A stretch of 64,000 nt of DNA. Source: CADCTB01 sp964479465 (GTDB lineage: Bacteria; Actinomycetota; Acidimicrobiia; Acidimicrobiales; AC-14). Every line of letters begins with the position of its first letter. Position 1 is the first letter of the stretch. The stretch spans positions 1 to 64,000 of the forward strand of contig CAYZMG010000013.1 of NCBI GenBank assembly GCA_964479465.1. The letters are read 5' to 3'. The notes beneath the pieces were generated by a model. The model had not been told where the DNA came from. It did no database searches and saw nothing but the letters and a program-made list of their open reading frames with translations. A program made the translations under genes and the position numbers. Positions 51,542 to 61,100 of the stretch are shown here, in pieces.

Positions 51542-52705
51542 TCAGCCTTCGAGCACGACGGCGATCCCCTGGCCCACTCCCACGCACATGGCGGCCAGGC
51601 CGTAGCCGCCGCCCCGCCGGCGCAGCTCGTGGGCCAGGGTGGCGACGATGCGGGCGCCCGAGCACCCGATCGGGTGGCCGAGGGCGATGGCACCGCCGTT
51701 TGGGTTGACCAGGCCCGGGTCCAGCTCGGGCCACTCGGCCAGGCAGGCCAGGGCCTGGGCCGCGAACGCCTCGTTCAGCTCGACGGCCACCAGGTCGGAC
51801 CACCCGATGCCGGCGCCGGCCAGGGCCCTGCCGGCGGCCTCGACCGGGCCGATGCCGTAGAGATGGGGCTCGACGGCGCTGGTGGCCCGGGCTGCGATCC
51901 GGGCCAGCGGCCGGCGCCCTGTCGCGGCCACGATGTCCTCCCGGGCCAGGAGCAGGGCGGCGGCGGCGTCAGCGAGGGGCGACGCATTGCCCGCCGTCAC
52001 CGTCCCGCCGTCCTCACGAAAGACCGGGCGCAGGCGGGCCAGGGCCTCGATCGACGTGTCCGGCCGGACGCACTCGTCGGTGGGCAGCGCCGCCCCGGGC
52101 ACGGCGACGACCTCCCCGGCGAAGCGGCCGGCCTCCCACGCCGCCACCGCCTTGCGGTGGCTGGCCAGGGCGAAGGCGTCCTGGTCGTCACGGGTGATCC
52201 CGTAGCGCTCGGCCAGCAGCTCCGCGCCCTCGCCGAGGGAAACCGTCCAGAGGGCGGGCATGGCCGGGTTCACCAGCCGCCAGCCGAGCGCGGTCGACAC
52301 CAGGCCGGCGCCGTCGGGATCGAGGGTGACCCAGGGTGCCCGGCTCATGGACTCGACCCCGCCGGCCAGTGCTATGGCGGCGTCGCCCGCGGCCAGGGCC
52401 CGGCTGGCCTGCGCCACCGCCTCCATCCCCGACCCGCAGAGCCGGTTCACCGTGGTGCCGGGGACGCGCACGGGCAGGCCGGCGAGGAGAACGGCCATGC
52501 GGGCGACGTTGCGGTTGTCCTCGCCGGCGCCGTTGGCGGCGCCGAAGACGACGTCGTCAATCTGCTCAGGCGCAACCTCCGGCACCCGGTCGACGATCGC
52601 CCGGACGACCCCGGCAGCCAGGTCGTCGGGCCGCACGCCAGCCAGGGCGCCCCGGTGGCGGCCGATTGGCGTCCGCACCGCGTCCAGGACGTAGACCGCT
52701 CTCAC
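51542..52705 (-). CDS. Thiolase, probably 3-oxoadipyl-CoA thiolase
   Basis: 387 residues from GTG. Catalytic residues: Cys in NRLCGSGMEAVAQ, His in NPNGGAIALGHPIGCSGARI and the last Cys in GLAAMCVGVGQGIAVV; NEAFAAQ is present. Splits 3-oxoadipyl-CoA into succinyl-CoA and acetyl-CoA in the beta-ketoadipate route, as the neighbours suggest; a general acetyl-CoA acetyltransferase cannot be excluded. GTG overlaps the stop of the reductase gene. Last gene of a four-gene operon. Confidence 0.9.
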   Translation of the reverse strand: MRAVYVLDAVRTPIGRHRGALAGVRPDDLAAGVVRAIVDRVPEVAPEQIDDVVFGAANGAGEDNRNVARMAVLLAGLPVRVPGTTVNRLCGSGMEAVAQASRALAAGDAAIALAGGVESMSRAPWVTLDPDGAGLVSTALGWRLVNPAMPALWTVSLGEGAELLAERYGITRDDQDAFALASHRKAVAAWEAGRFAGEVVAVPGAALPTDECVRPDTSIEALARLRPVFREDGGTVTAGNASPLADAAAALLLAREDIVAATGRRPLARIAARATSAVEPHLYGIGPVEAAGRALAGAGIGWSDLVAVELNEAFAAQALACLAEWPELDPGLVNPNGGAIALGHPIGCSGARIVATLAHELRRRGGGYGLAAMCVGVGQGIAVVLEG

Positions 52706-53769
52706 ACCGGCCCGTCGCCCTCCCATGCCGCCCGGAGGAGCGAGCGCAGCCGAGCCTCCTCCACCGGGCGCGGGTTGGCCGGCGGCGCGGCGGCCACCTC
52801 GGCGGCCACCTGGTCGATCGCCCCCTCGGGCATCCCCAGTTCCGCCAGCGCCATGGTCAGGCCCAGGCGTGCCGCCAGGTCGTACACGCCCGAGGACGCC
52901 CTCCCCGTGCCCACGGCCACGGCCATGCGGGCGGAGAGTGAGCCGAGGGCGGGCTCGTTGAACGCCACCACATGGGGCAGAAGGGCGGCGTGGGTCGGGG
53001 CGTGGGGCATGTCGAACCGGCCCCCGAGGACGTGGCACAACTTGTGGTGCAGGCCGGCGCCGGCGCCGGCCAGGGCCATGCCCGCCTGGCAAGCCCCCAC
53101 GAGGGCCCGGCCGCGGGCCTTGGCGTCCCAAGGCTCGGCCACGGCGATGGGCAGCGAGGCGCACAACGCACGGGCGGCGTCGAGAGCGATCGGCTCGGTC
53201 AGCGGGCTGGCGCCGGCGGTCCACAGCGCCTCCAGGCAGTGGGCGACGGCGTTCATGCCGCTGGCCGCGGTGACCAGCGGCGGCAGGCTGTAGGTCAGCT
53301 CGGGGTCGTAGATCACGGTCTTGGGCAGCACCCGGAGGTCCCGCCCCGTCTCCTTGCGGCCGGCGGTGGTGATGCCCCAGATCGGCGTCATCTCCGAGCC
53401 GGCGTAGGTGGTGGGCACCGCCACCAGCGGCAGTCCCGACAGGGCGACGGCCTTGCCGAGGCCCGTCGCCGAGCCACCGCCGAGAGTGACGATCCCGTCG
53501 GCGCCCACCCGGATGGCATCGGCCGTCACCGTCTCGGCCAGCTCGGCGGGGACGTGCTGGCGCACACCGTCGATCCGCCACGTGAGCCGGTGGTCGAGGG
53601 CCGCCACCATGGCGTCGGCTTCGGCCCGCGACGACTCCGAGGCGATGAGCACGACCTGCCTGAGGCCGAGACCGTCGAGCTCGGCGGGCAGCCCGTGGCG
53701 GGCGCCGGCGCCGAACACCACCCGCACCGGCACGCCCTCGTGGACGAACGGCACCGCCGGCCCCGTCAC
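52702..53769 (-). CDS. Maleylacetate reductase (iron-containing alcohol dehydrogenase family)
   Basis: 355 residues from a GTG overlapping the CoA-transferase stop. FGAGARHGLPAEL, LGGGSATGLGKAVALSGLPLVAVPTTYAGSEMTPIWG, and GLHHKLCHVLGGRFDMPHAPTHAALLPHVVAFN fit maleylacetate reductases of the Fe-ADH family. Reduces maleylacetate to 3-oxoadipate, the end of hydroxyquinol, resorcinol and chlorocatechol routes. Gene order gives the complete path to succinyl-CoA. Confidence 0.9.
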   Translation of the reverse strand: MTGPAVPFVHEGVPVRVVFGAGARHGLPAELDGLGLRQVVLIASESSRAEADAMVAALDHRLTWRIDGVRQHVPAELAETVTADAIRVGADGIVTLGGGSATGLGKAVALSGLPLVAVPTTYAGSEMTPIWGITTAGRKETGRDLRVLPKTVIYDPELTYSLPPLVTAASGMNAVAHCLEALWTAGASPLTEPIALDAARALCASLPIAVAEPWDAKARGRALVGACQAGMALAGAGAGLHHKLCHVLGGRFDMPHAPTHAALLPHVVAFNEPALGSLSARMAVAVGTGRASSGVYDLAARLGLTMALAELGMPEGAIDQVAAEVAAAPPANPRPVEEARLRSLLRAAWEGDGPV

Positions 53770-54467
53770 GGAACCATGCTTCTCAGGGCCTCGAGCTCCG
53801 CTGCGCTCGGCGCCGGCGTGACCGCCACCTCGCCGGCGACCCGGAGGTCCCACCCGGTGGCGGCCCGCACGTCGTCGACCGAGACCCCGGGGTGCACCGC
53901 AGTGAGCACCAGCTCCCTGTCGTCGCCGGCTTCGAGCACACCCAGGTCGGTGATGACGGCGGTCCCGCCGCTCCCGGGCACCGACGTGCGGAAGTCCAGG
54001 CGCTCGACGAACGCCCGCCGGGAATGCCGGAGGACGACGATCACCCGCCGGGCCGACGAGGCGATCTCGGGGGCGCCGCCGGCGCCGGGCAGGCGGACCT
54101 TGGGTGCGTCGTAGGGTCCGATCACCGTGGTGTTGAGGCAGGCATGGCGGTCGATCTGGGCCGCGCCGAGGAACCCGACGTCGATGCGGCCGGCCTGGAG
54201 CCAGTAGTTGAAGATCTCGGGAACGGACACGACCGTATCGGCCGAATCGGCCAGCTCGCCGTCGCCGATGGAAAGCGGCGGCAGCCGGGGCTTCGAGCCG
54301 ATGGTGCCCGACTCGTAGATCAGCACGCAGTTCGGGGCGTGGAGGCGCCGGGCCAGGTTGGCAGCCAGGCTGGGCAGGCCGATGCCGACGAGGCAGACGT
54401 CGCCGTCGGCCAGCCGGCGGGCGGCGGCCACCGTCATGAGCTCATCCGCGGTGCACGGGTCAGACAA
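53766..54467 (-). CDS. CoA-transferase beta subunit (3-oxoadipate or IpdB-like)
   Basis: 233 residues from TTG 54467, overlapping the alpha-subunit stop. LADGDVCLVGIGLPSLAANLARRLHAPNCVLIYESGTIG, PRLPPLSIGDGELADSADTVVSVPEIFNYWLQAGRIDVGFLGAAQIDRHACLNTTVIG. The motif ESGTIG stands where family I enzymes have the catalytic Glu region. Acts with the alpha subunit to activate an acid as CoA thioester. The TTG is supported by coupling; ATG eleven codons later is an alternative. Confidence 0.85.
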   Translation of the reverse strand: MSDPCTADELMTVAAARRLADGDVCLVGIGLPSLAANLARRLHAPNCVLIYESGTIGSKPRLPPLSIGDGELADSADTVVSVPEIFNYWLQAGRIDVGFLGAAQIDRHACLNTTVIGPYDAPKVRLPGAGGAPEIASSARRVIVVLRHSRRAFVERLDFRTSVPGSGGTAVITDLGVLEAGDDRELVLTAVHPGVSVDDVRAATGWDLRVAGEVAVTPAPSAAELEALRSMVP

Positions 54468-55263
54468 GCACGTGCTCCTGCATCCACGGCTCGAACCGGT
54501 CCCTGTCCCGGCTGATGGCGTCCCACTCCCGGTAGAAGTCGTTGTCCCGCCGGCTGTAGCCGGTGGCGTAGGACGGGTGAGCCCCACCCGGGACGACCGC
54601 CACGGCCGTGACCGCCCACCCCGGCAGCACCACCGCCCCCGGTCGCGGCTCCAAGGTGTCGACCATCTCCTCGACCGTCACCAGCGAGCGGCGGGCGGCC
54701 AGCACCGCCTCCTTCTGCACCCCGGTGATGCCCCAGAGCATGACGTTGCCGGCGCGGTCGGCCTGCTGGGCGTGGATGACGGTCACGTCGGGGTTGAGCG
54801 CCGGCACCGCGGTCAGAACCTCACCAGTGAACGGGCAGGTGACCGTGGCCACCGTCGACGTCACCCGCCCGAGGTCGGTGCCGGTGTAGCCCCGCAGCAC
54901 GGCCATGGGCAGCCCGGAGGCGCCGGCGACGTACCGATTGGCCATGCCGGCGTGACTGTGCTCCTCCAGGGCGAGCGGCGCCGGCCAACCGTGCTCCACC
55001 GCGTCACGCAGCCGGTGGAGCGACCCGACGCCCGGGTTGCCACCCCAGGAGAAGATGAGGCGCTCGGCGCAGCCCATGCCGATGAGCTGGTCATAGATCA
55101 CGTCGGGCGTCATTCGAGCCAGGGTCAGGCGCCGGCGCTGCTGGCGGATGATCTCGTGGCCGGCGGCGAAGGGGATGAGGTGGGTGAAGCCCTCGAGAGC
55201 CACCAGGGCGCCGTCGTCGACCAGCTCCCCGATCGCCTCCGCGAGCGTCGTGATCTCGGCCAT
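54460..55263 (-). CDS. CoA-transferase alpha subunit (3-oxoadipate or IpdA-like)
   Basis: 267 residues: TLAEAIGELVDDGALVALEGFTHLIPFAAGHEIIRQQRRRLTLARMTPDVIYDQLIGMGCAERLIFSWGGNPGVGSLHRLRDAVEHGWPAPLALEEHSHAGMANRY. Matches family I CoA-transferase alpha subunits. First gene of the operon CoA-transferase alpha/beta, maleylacetate reductase, thiolase. Substrate call (3-oxoadipate) rests on the reductase and thiolase next to it; IpdAB-type steroid ring hydrolases are the main alternative. Confidence 0.85.
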   Translation of the reverse strand: MAEITTLAEAIGELVDDGALVALEGFTHLIPFAAGHEIIRQQRRRLTLARMTPDVIYDQLIGMGCAERLIFSWGGNPGVGSLHRLRDAVEHGWPAPLALEEHSHAGMANRYVAGASGLPMAVLRGYTGTDLGRVTSTVATVTCPFTGEVLTAVPALNPDVTVIHAQQADRAGNVMLWGITGVQKEAVLAARRSLVTVEEMVDTLEPRPGAVVLPGWAVTAVAVVPGGAHPSYATGYSRRDNDFYREWDAISRDRDRFEPWMQEHVLV

Positions 55264-55306
55264 CCGGGGCCAGTCTTTCGCATGACGCTAGGAGTACATT
55301 CGCGAT

Positions 55307-56365
55307 ATGGGGGACATGGGCAGGCGCGGCCTGGCGGCGGGCGTTCTGGTGATGAGTCTGCTGGCTGCGGCGTGCTCCGGCGGGAGTGGCGACGACGACA
55401 CCCAAGACCTGGGCCTGGACCAGGGCGAGTCGGTCCTGCAGTTCGAGGCGGCGGACAAGCTCCGCATGGGCGGCACCCTGGCCATGCCGGAGCGCTCGGG
55501 CGGCGGGGCCGTCGGCGCCGTCCTCATCGTGCCGTCGATGGCCCGCAACGACCGCAACGGCTACATCGAAATCATCCCCGCCGACCCGATCTATGAGGAT
55601 CTGAGCAAGGCCATCACCGGCGCCGGCCTGGCCGCGTTCCGCTACGACCGCCGCAGCATGGGTCTCAGCAGGCTGGAGTCCGGCAAGCAGCTGACATTCG
55701 AGGACTTCGTCACCGACGCCCACGAGGCCCTCCTGTTCCTGTCCCAGCGCAGCGGGATCGACGCTTCGAACCTGGCCATCGTGGGCCACGACCTCGGCGG
55801 GATTGCCGCCATGCGTGTGGCGGCCACCGACGACAAGGTCAAGAGCGTCGTCCTGCTCTCGACGCCGGGGCGGCCGCTGGCGGACGTCATGGCGGACGGC
55901 TTCGAGAAGACCTTCGGGCCCGAGTCGGCCGGCGCCTTCCGCGGCGTGATCGGGACCCTGCTGTCCACCGGTTCCCTGCCGGACCGCTCCACCATCCGGC
56001 CCGAGCACCAGACCGCGCTCCCCCCCGGCAACGACGCCTTGCTCAGGGATCAGTACTCCCTCGACCCGGCTGCCGAGGCAGCCAAGGTCAAGGCGCCCAC
56101 CTTGATCGTGACCGGCCGGCAGTCGTCGCTCGTGACCCCGGCCGAGGGCGAGCGTCTCAAGGCGGCCCTCCCATCGGCGCAGGCCTTTACCGCGGAGTCC
56201 ACCGCCTCGCTCCAGAAGATCACCGCCGCCCTCCCCCAGTCCTTCGACCCCAACGACCACCGGGCCCACGGCGGCGGCCGCCCGCCGGACACCGCGGATC
56301 GCGACCAGCCCGCCATGACCCAGATCACGACCTTCCTGACGTCCAAGCTGGCTACGCGCCGGTAG
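55307..56365 (+). CDS. Alpha/beta-hydrolase lipoprotein with Asp in the nucleophile elbow
   Basis: 352 residues. Signal peptide with lipobox LAAAC (residue 23). AVLIVPSMARNDRNG, FRYDRRSMGLS, then AIVGHDLGGIAAMRVAA: the G-x-D-x-G elbow has Asp where lipases have Ser. KAPTLIVTGRQSSLVTP provides the late Asp/His region (NDHRAHGG). Asp nucleophiles occur in haloalkane dehalogenases and epoxide hydrolases, but the overall pattern is closer to the dienelactone/lysophospholipase-like group. Exported and membrane-held. Divergent from the CoA-transferase operon. Confidence 0.8.
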   Translation: MGDMGRRGLAAGVLVMSLLAAACSGGSGDDDTQDLGLDQGESVLQFEAADKLRMGGTLAMPERSGGGAVGAVLIVPSMARNDRNGYIEIIPADPIYEDLSKAITGAGLAAFRYDRRSMGLSRLESGKQLTFEDFVTDAHEALLFLSQRSGIDASNLAIVGHDLGGIAAMRVAATDDKVKSVVLLSTPGRPLADVMADGFEKTFGPESAGAFRGVIGTLLSTGSLPDRSTIRPEHQTALPPGNDALLRDQYSLDPAAEAAKVKAPTLIVTGRQSSLVTPAEGERLKAALPSAQAFTAESTASLQKITAALPQSFDPNDHRAHGGGRPPDTADRDQPAMTQITTFLTSKLATRR

Positions 56366-56409
56366 GGCCGGCGGCGGCCCCGCTTCCGAAGCCGAATAGC
56401 GTTACCCCC

Positions 56410-57714
56410 CTGAGACACTTCGACGTCCTCATCGTGGGGGGTGGGTTCGGCGGGGCCACCGTCGCCCATCACCTCCAGAACCTCCTCGCCGTCCGCGGGC
56501 GGCCGGGAGGCCCGCGCGTGCTGCTCGTCGCGCCGGAGAACTTCCTGCTCTTCGCCCCGCTGCTACCGGAGGCGGCCTCGGGCACGATCGAGCCCCGCCA
56601 CGCCGTCATCCCGCTGCGGGAGATGCTCCGGCGCACCCAGCTGCTCGTCGGCCAGGTCACCGGCATCGACCTCGATGCCCGCACCGCCGTGGCCGAGGAC
56701 CTGACCGGCGCCCGCCACGAGGTTTCCTGGGACCAGCTCGTCCTGGCCCCGGGGTCGGTGCCCACCGTGATCGCCGTCCCCGGCCTCGTCGAGCACGCCG
56801 TCGGGTTCAAGACCCTGCCCGACGCCATCTGGCTCCGGAACCGGGTGCTGCGCCAGCTGGAAACGGCGGACGCCACCCTCGACCCCGGGCGGCGCCGGGA
56901 GCTGCTGACGTTCACCTTCGTGGGCGGCGGCTATGCCGGCGTCGAGGCCCTGGCCGAGATGGAGTCCCTGGTCAGCGACGCCCTGCCGACCTATCCGAAC
57001 CTCAGCCGCAAGGACCTCCGGTGGGTCCTGATCGAGGCCCGCAACTCCCTCCTGCCCGGGCTCGACCCCAAGCTTGCCCGCTACAGCGAGCGCCACCTCC
57101 GCCGCCGGGGCGTCGAGATCATGCTGGAAACCTGGCTGGAGAGCTGCGTCGACAAGTTGATCGAGGTCTCCAAGCCCGGTGTGGCTCCCTATGTCTCCGA
57201 CACCATCGTCTGGGCCACCGGACAGCGGCCATCTCCCCTCGTCTCCGGCCTCGGCCTCGCAACCGACGAGGTCGGGCGCCTCATCGTCGACGACCACATC
57301 CGCGCCGTCGGGCGCTCGGACGTGTTCGCCCTGGGCGACGCCGCCGCGGTGCCGGACCCCGACGGGGGGATCTGTCCCGGCACGGCCCAGCACGCGGTGC
57401 GCCAGGCCAAGGTGTGCGCCCACAACGTGGCCGCCAACCTCGGGGTCGGCGGGCCAGTGCGCTTCACCTACCGGAACCGGGGACTGGCGGTCACCCTCGG
57501 CCGCAACCAGGGCACGGCCCAGGTGTACCGCTTCACCTTCACCGGCCTGCCGGCGTGGCTGATGGGGCGGTCCTACCACCTGCTGATGATGCCGGGGCTG
57601 GCCCGCAAGGTACGGGTGGTCGCCGACTGGACCACGGCCATGCTGTTCCCGCGTGACCTGTCCCAGCTCGGCGCCCTCGGTCGTCGCACCCCGCTGGACG
57701 ACGGTTCCGGTTAA
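56410..57714 (+). CDS. Type II NADH dehydrogenase-like FAD oxidoreductase
   Basis: 434 residues if started at CTG 56410. FAD motif VLIVGGGFGGATVAHHL (about 6-22), NAD motif FTFVGGGYAGVEALAEMESLV, TGD-type end VFALGDAAAVPDPDGG, and a hydrophobic C-terminal helix for membrane contact. The first standard start, GTG at 56434, falls inside the FAD-binding strand and would destroy it. No ATG, GTG or TTG lies in frame between that GTG and the upstream gene, so CTG-AGA-CAC is the likely start. Oxidises NADH and reduces quinone without proton pumping. Confidence 0.9.
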   Translation: MRHFDVLIVGGGFGGATVAHHLQNLLAVRGRPGGPRVLLVAPENFLLFAPLLPEAASGTIEPRHAVIPLREMLRRTQLLVGQVTGIDLDARTAVAEDLTGARHEVSWDQLVLAPGSVPTVIAVPGLVEHAVGFKTLPDAIWLRNRVLRQLETADATLDPGRRRELLTFTFVGGGYAGVEALAEMESLVSDALPTYPNLSRKDLRWVLIEARNSLLPGLDPKLARYSERHLRRRGVEIMLETWLESCVDKLIEVSKPGVAPYVSDTIVWATGQRPSPLVSGLGLATDEVGRLIVDDHIRAVGRSDVFALGDAAAVPDPDGGICPGTAQHAVRQAKVCAHNVAANLGVGGPVRFTYRNRGLAVTLGRNQGTAQVYRFTFTGLPAWLMGRSYHLLMMPGLARKVRVVADWTTAMLFPRDLSQLGALGRRTPLDDGSG

Positions 57715-57795
57715 TCGGACGTTAAAGCACGGCCGCGATACTCCGACCAGCGCGACAACCGGTCACCCCGGTGTGGGGCGATGGAGGGGCAGCAA

Positions 57796-57838
57796 GGTTT
57801 GTGCGGGGCCCGGGCGACGGCGGGTCCCGACGCAAACC
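57796..57838. terminator. Imperfect hairpin between convergent genes
   Basis: GGTTTGTGCGGGGCCCG and, after an 8-nt loop, CGGGTCCCGACGCAAACC pair almost fully. Lies in the 187 bp between NDH-2 and the convergent DUF1059 gene, with no U-tract on either strand. A bidirectional terminator is likely; a structured RNA cannot be excluded. Confidence 0.45.
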
Positions 57839-57901
57839 CTCTCGGAATTCGTGGCGGGCGATCGGAGACCCGAGCGGAGGGATCTCATCGCCGGCGCCTG
57901 A

Positions 57902-58078
57902 TCAGGCGCGGCGGGCGGTGTCGCGGATGTAGTTGTAGATCGTGTCGGTCATGCCCTGGACGTTGTGCTTCCTCCGGGCGTGCTCCCCCACCTTGGCCTT
58001 GAGCTCGTCTTCGCTGCCGGCGCGCACCACGTACCCGCAACCCTCGGCTCCTGCCTTTGCGCAGCTGTGCTCGTACAT
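57902..58078 (-). CDS. DUF1059 small protein
   Basis: 58 residues: MYEHSCAKAGAEGCGYVVRAGSEDELKAKVGEHARRKHNVQGMTDTIYNYIRDTARRA. Two Cys and the C-terminal HARxxHN segment are the DUF1059 pattern, a predicted small metal-binding protein. ATG at 58078 follows GGGAGGAC. Downstream of the SARP regulator on the same strand (77-bp gap). Confidence 0.88.
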   Translation of the reverse strand: MYEHSCAKAGAEGCGYVVRAGSEDELKAKVGEHARRKHNVQGMTDTIYNYIRDTARRA

Positions 58079-58155
58079 TGCCGTCCTCCCTCGCACCGGT
58101 CCGTCCGGTCGACGACCACTGTTCGGCGCCGGCCCCGTGCCCGGATGACGACCGT

Positions 58156-61100
58156 TCAGCTGCTGAAACGCCCCAGGGAGGCGACGGCCCGCTCCCGGTA
58201 GACCTCGGCGCCCTGCTCGCCGGCTCTGCGCACCGCGGCGTCGAGGTCGGCGCGGTCGGCGCGGAGCTCACCCCGCAACCGCAGCAACTCGGCCTCGCAG
58301 AACGACGTCCCCATGACGTCGACCTCGCCCAGGGCCTCCGCCACGGCGCGCTCGGCGCGGTCGACCCGTCCGAGCCGCTGCCACGCCTCCGCGGCCAAGG
58401 CCAGCCAGAAGGGCCGCCACGGCCGGATGGAGGCCAACGCCGCCGGGGGCAGGGCATGCAGTGCGGCGCCGAGCTGGGCGGCAGAGTCGGGCCGATGAGC
58501 GGCCGTCCACAACTGGGCCACCTTGGCATGAAAGGCGAAGTCGGCGAGCTGGTGGGTGCCGGAGTGGACGAGGAGCTCCTCGGCGAAGCGCCCGACCTCG
58601 GTGACCGTGCCACTCAGCACGCGGGCGAAGACGGCGAAGGCCAGGCCGATGGCCACGCTGAACGGATCGCCCAGGGCGCGGGCCCGGGCCAAGGCGCCGT
58701 CGATAAGTGCCTGCCCCTTCTCGTGGCGCCCGTGTAGGTGGTGGGCCATGGCCAGCCAACTGTCGACCTGCACCCGGAGGTCGGCATGGGTGACATGCGC
58801 CAGCGTGTCGTCGGGCAGAACGTCGGCGAGCTCCTTGCCGGCGGTGAGATGCCGGGCCCCCTTGTCCAGCTCGCCGGCGCAGAGCGCCACGCTCCCGAGG
58901 CCGAGGTGGGCGGTGGCGGTGACGACGGGTTCGGAGGCATCGACGCCCAGACGGAGCAGGTGCTCACCCAGCGCCCGGGCGCCGGCCAGGTCGCCCCTGG
59001 CCCACGCAAAGCTGAGAAGGCCCCACAGAGGCTGGAGGAGCCGGCGCTGGTCGCCGAGGGATTGGCACAGCTCCGTGGCCCGGGTCCATGCCGCCGCCGT
59101 CTCGGAGACGGCAACCCCTTTGACCAGCGTCAGCAGCGGCGCCAGCTGATCTTGGACGGCCAGCTCATGCAGATCACGATCCGGCCCGGGCGCCATCGTT
59201 GCCACGAGCTCCAACGCCCGCCGGAGGTGGCTCTCGGCCACCTCGTAGGCCAGTGCCGCTTGCGCCGCCGCTGAGGCGCGCAAGGCAGCAGCAACTGCCC
59301 GATCCGGGCCGGTGACGGGCACCGCTTCGTACAGGTGGCGGGCCACCTCGGTGGCCGCCGCCTGGTCGCCGCCGACATGTTCGAGCGCCTCGGCGACCTG
59401 GCCATGCAGGCGGGCGCGGCGCAGGCGGGAGGCCTCGGCGTACACAGTCTCCTGCACCAGGGCGTGGGAGAAGACGAACCGCGCCGGCGCCGCCGGCTGC
59501 TCGGCCACCACGCCGGCGGCCACCGCCAGGTCGACGAGATCCAGGGCGGGGTCGAGTTCCACGCCGGCGGCCACCGCCACGACCCGGAGGTCGAAGTCCA
59601 GCCCTGCGACGGCGGCGACGGTGAGGAGACGCCGCGTCTCATCCGGGAGCCGGGCCAGGCGGCGCTCGACCACCTGGCGGACGGCCCAGGGCACGGCGGC
59701 GCCGGCGGCGTCCTCCGTCAACTGCCTCTCGGCTACGAGCAGGCGGGTGAGCTCGCCGACGAAGAAGGGGTTGCCCGCAGCCCGGGACCACACGAGGTCG
59801 ACAACAGCCGCCGGCGCCTCGCCGCCGGCCTCGTGGGCCATGAACTGGGCGACCTCATCCCGCTCCAACCCGCCGAGGCGAACGTGGAGGCCGCGTGGCA
59901 GCCGGCCCAGGGCGGCCAGAGTCTCCGTGAGCCGCGCATCGGGTGCAGGGTCGACGTCGCGGTAGGTGGCGACCAGCAGGGCGTTCAGCGCCGGGATGCG
60001 CCGGGCCACGTGGGTGGTGAGGTCCAGCGAGGGCGGATCGGCCCACTGGAGGTCGTCGATGACCAGCGCGAGAGTCCCGGAGGCCGCCAGGCCTTCGAGG
60101 AAGCCGCCGACGGCTTCGAAGAAGCGGAAGCGGGCGCCGGCCGGATCCAGCGGTGGGAGCGACGCCAGATCCCCGACCACGGCGCCGACCTCGGGGACCA
60201 GTTGGGCGAGTTGGGCGCCGTGGCTGTGGAGCGCGGCCTGCACCGCCTCCGTGTCGGGGTGGCGGAGCAGGGCTCGGATGACCTGGATCCAGGGCCAGAA
60301 CGGGGGCGCCCCGTCGCCCTCCTCGCAGCGGCCCCAGGCCACCGCGCAACCGCGGGCGGCTGCGGCGCTCACCGCTTGCTGTACCAGACGGGTCTTGCCG
60401 ATGCCCGGCTCGCCGGCCACCAGGACGAAGCCACCGGATTGTTCTGCCGAGCGGGCCAGGGCAAGATCCATGACGGCCAACTGGGCGGTCCGGCCGACGA
60501 AGACGTCCTCCAAGGCCACCGTTGTGGCGGGGGGAGGGGGGGCTACGAGCGCCGCCGGCAGCGCCTCCGCGGCCGGCGGCGTCCAGTCGAGCTTCGGTTC
60601 CTGGGCGAGTATGCAGGACTCGAGCCGGCGCAGGTCCGGTCCCGGGTCGATCCCCAGCTCGTCACCGAGGAAGGTCCTGGCCGCGGCGTAGGCCCTCAGC
60701 GCCTCGGCCTGGCGTCCGGAGCGGTACAGGGCAACCATCAGGAGGCCCACCAGGCGCTCTCTGAGCGGGTGCAGCTGGACCAGGGCCTCGAGCTCGCCCA
60801 CCACCGAGGTGTGGGCGCCGAGGGCCAGGTCGGCCTCGATCCGATTTTCCAGCACCGCCACCCGAAGGCTCTCCAGCCGCTCCGCTTCCAGGGCGGCGAA
60901 ATCGAACTCTTCCATGGCCCGGCCCCGCCACAGCGAGAGGGCCTCGCCGAGATCCCGCCGGGCCGCACCCGGCCGTCCGCCGGCCAGGTGCCGGCTTCCC
61001 TGGGCGGCCAGTTCCTCGAAGTCGGCGGCGTCATACTCGCCGGGTGCGATGCGAAGCAGGTAACCGGGTGGATGGGTGACGATCCGCTCCGGGGGCGTGC

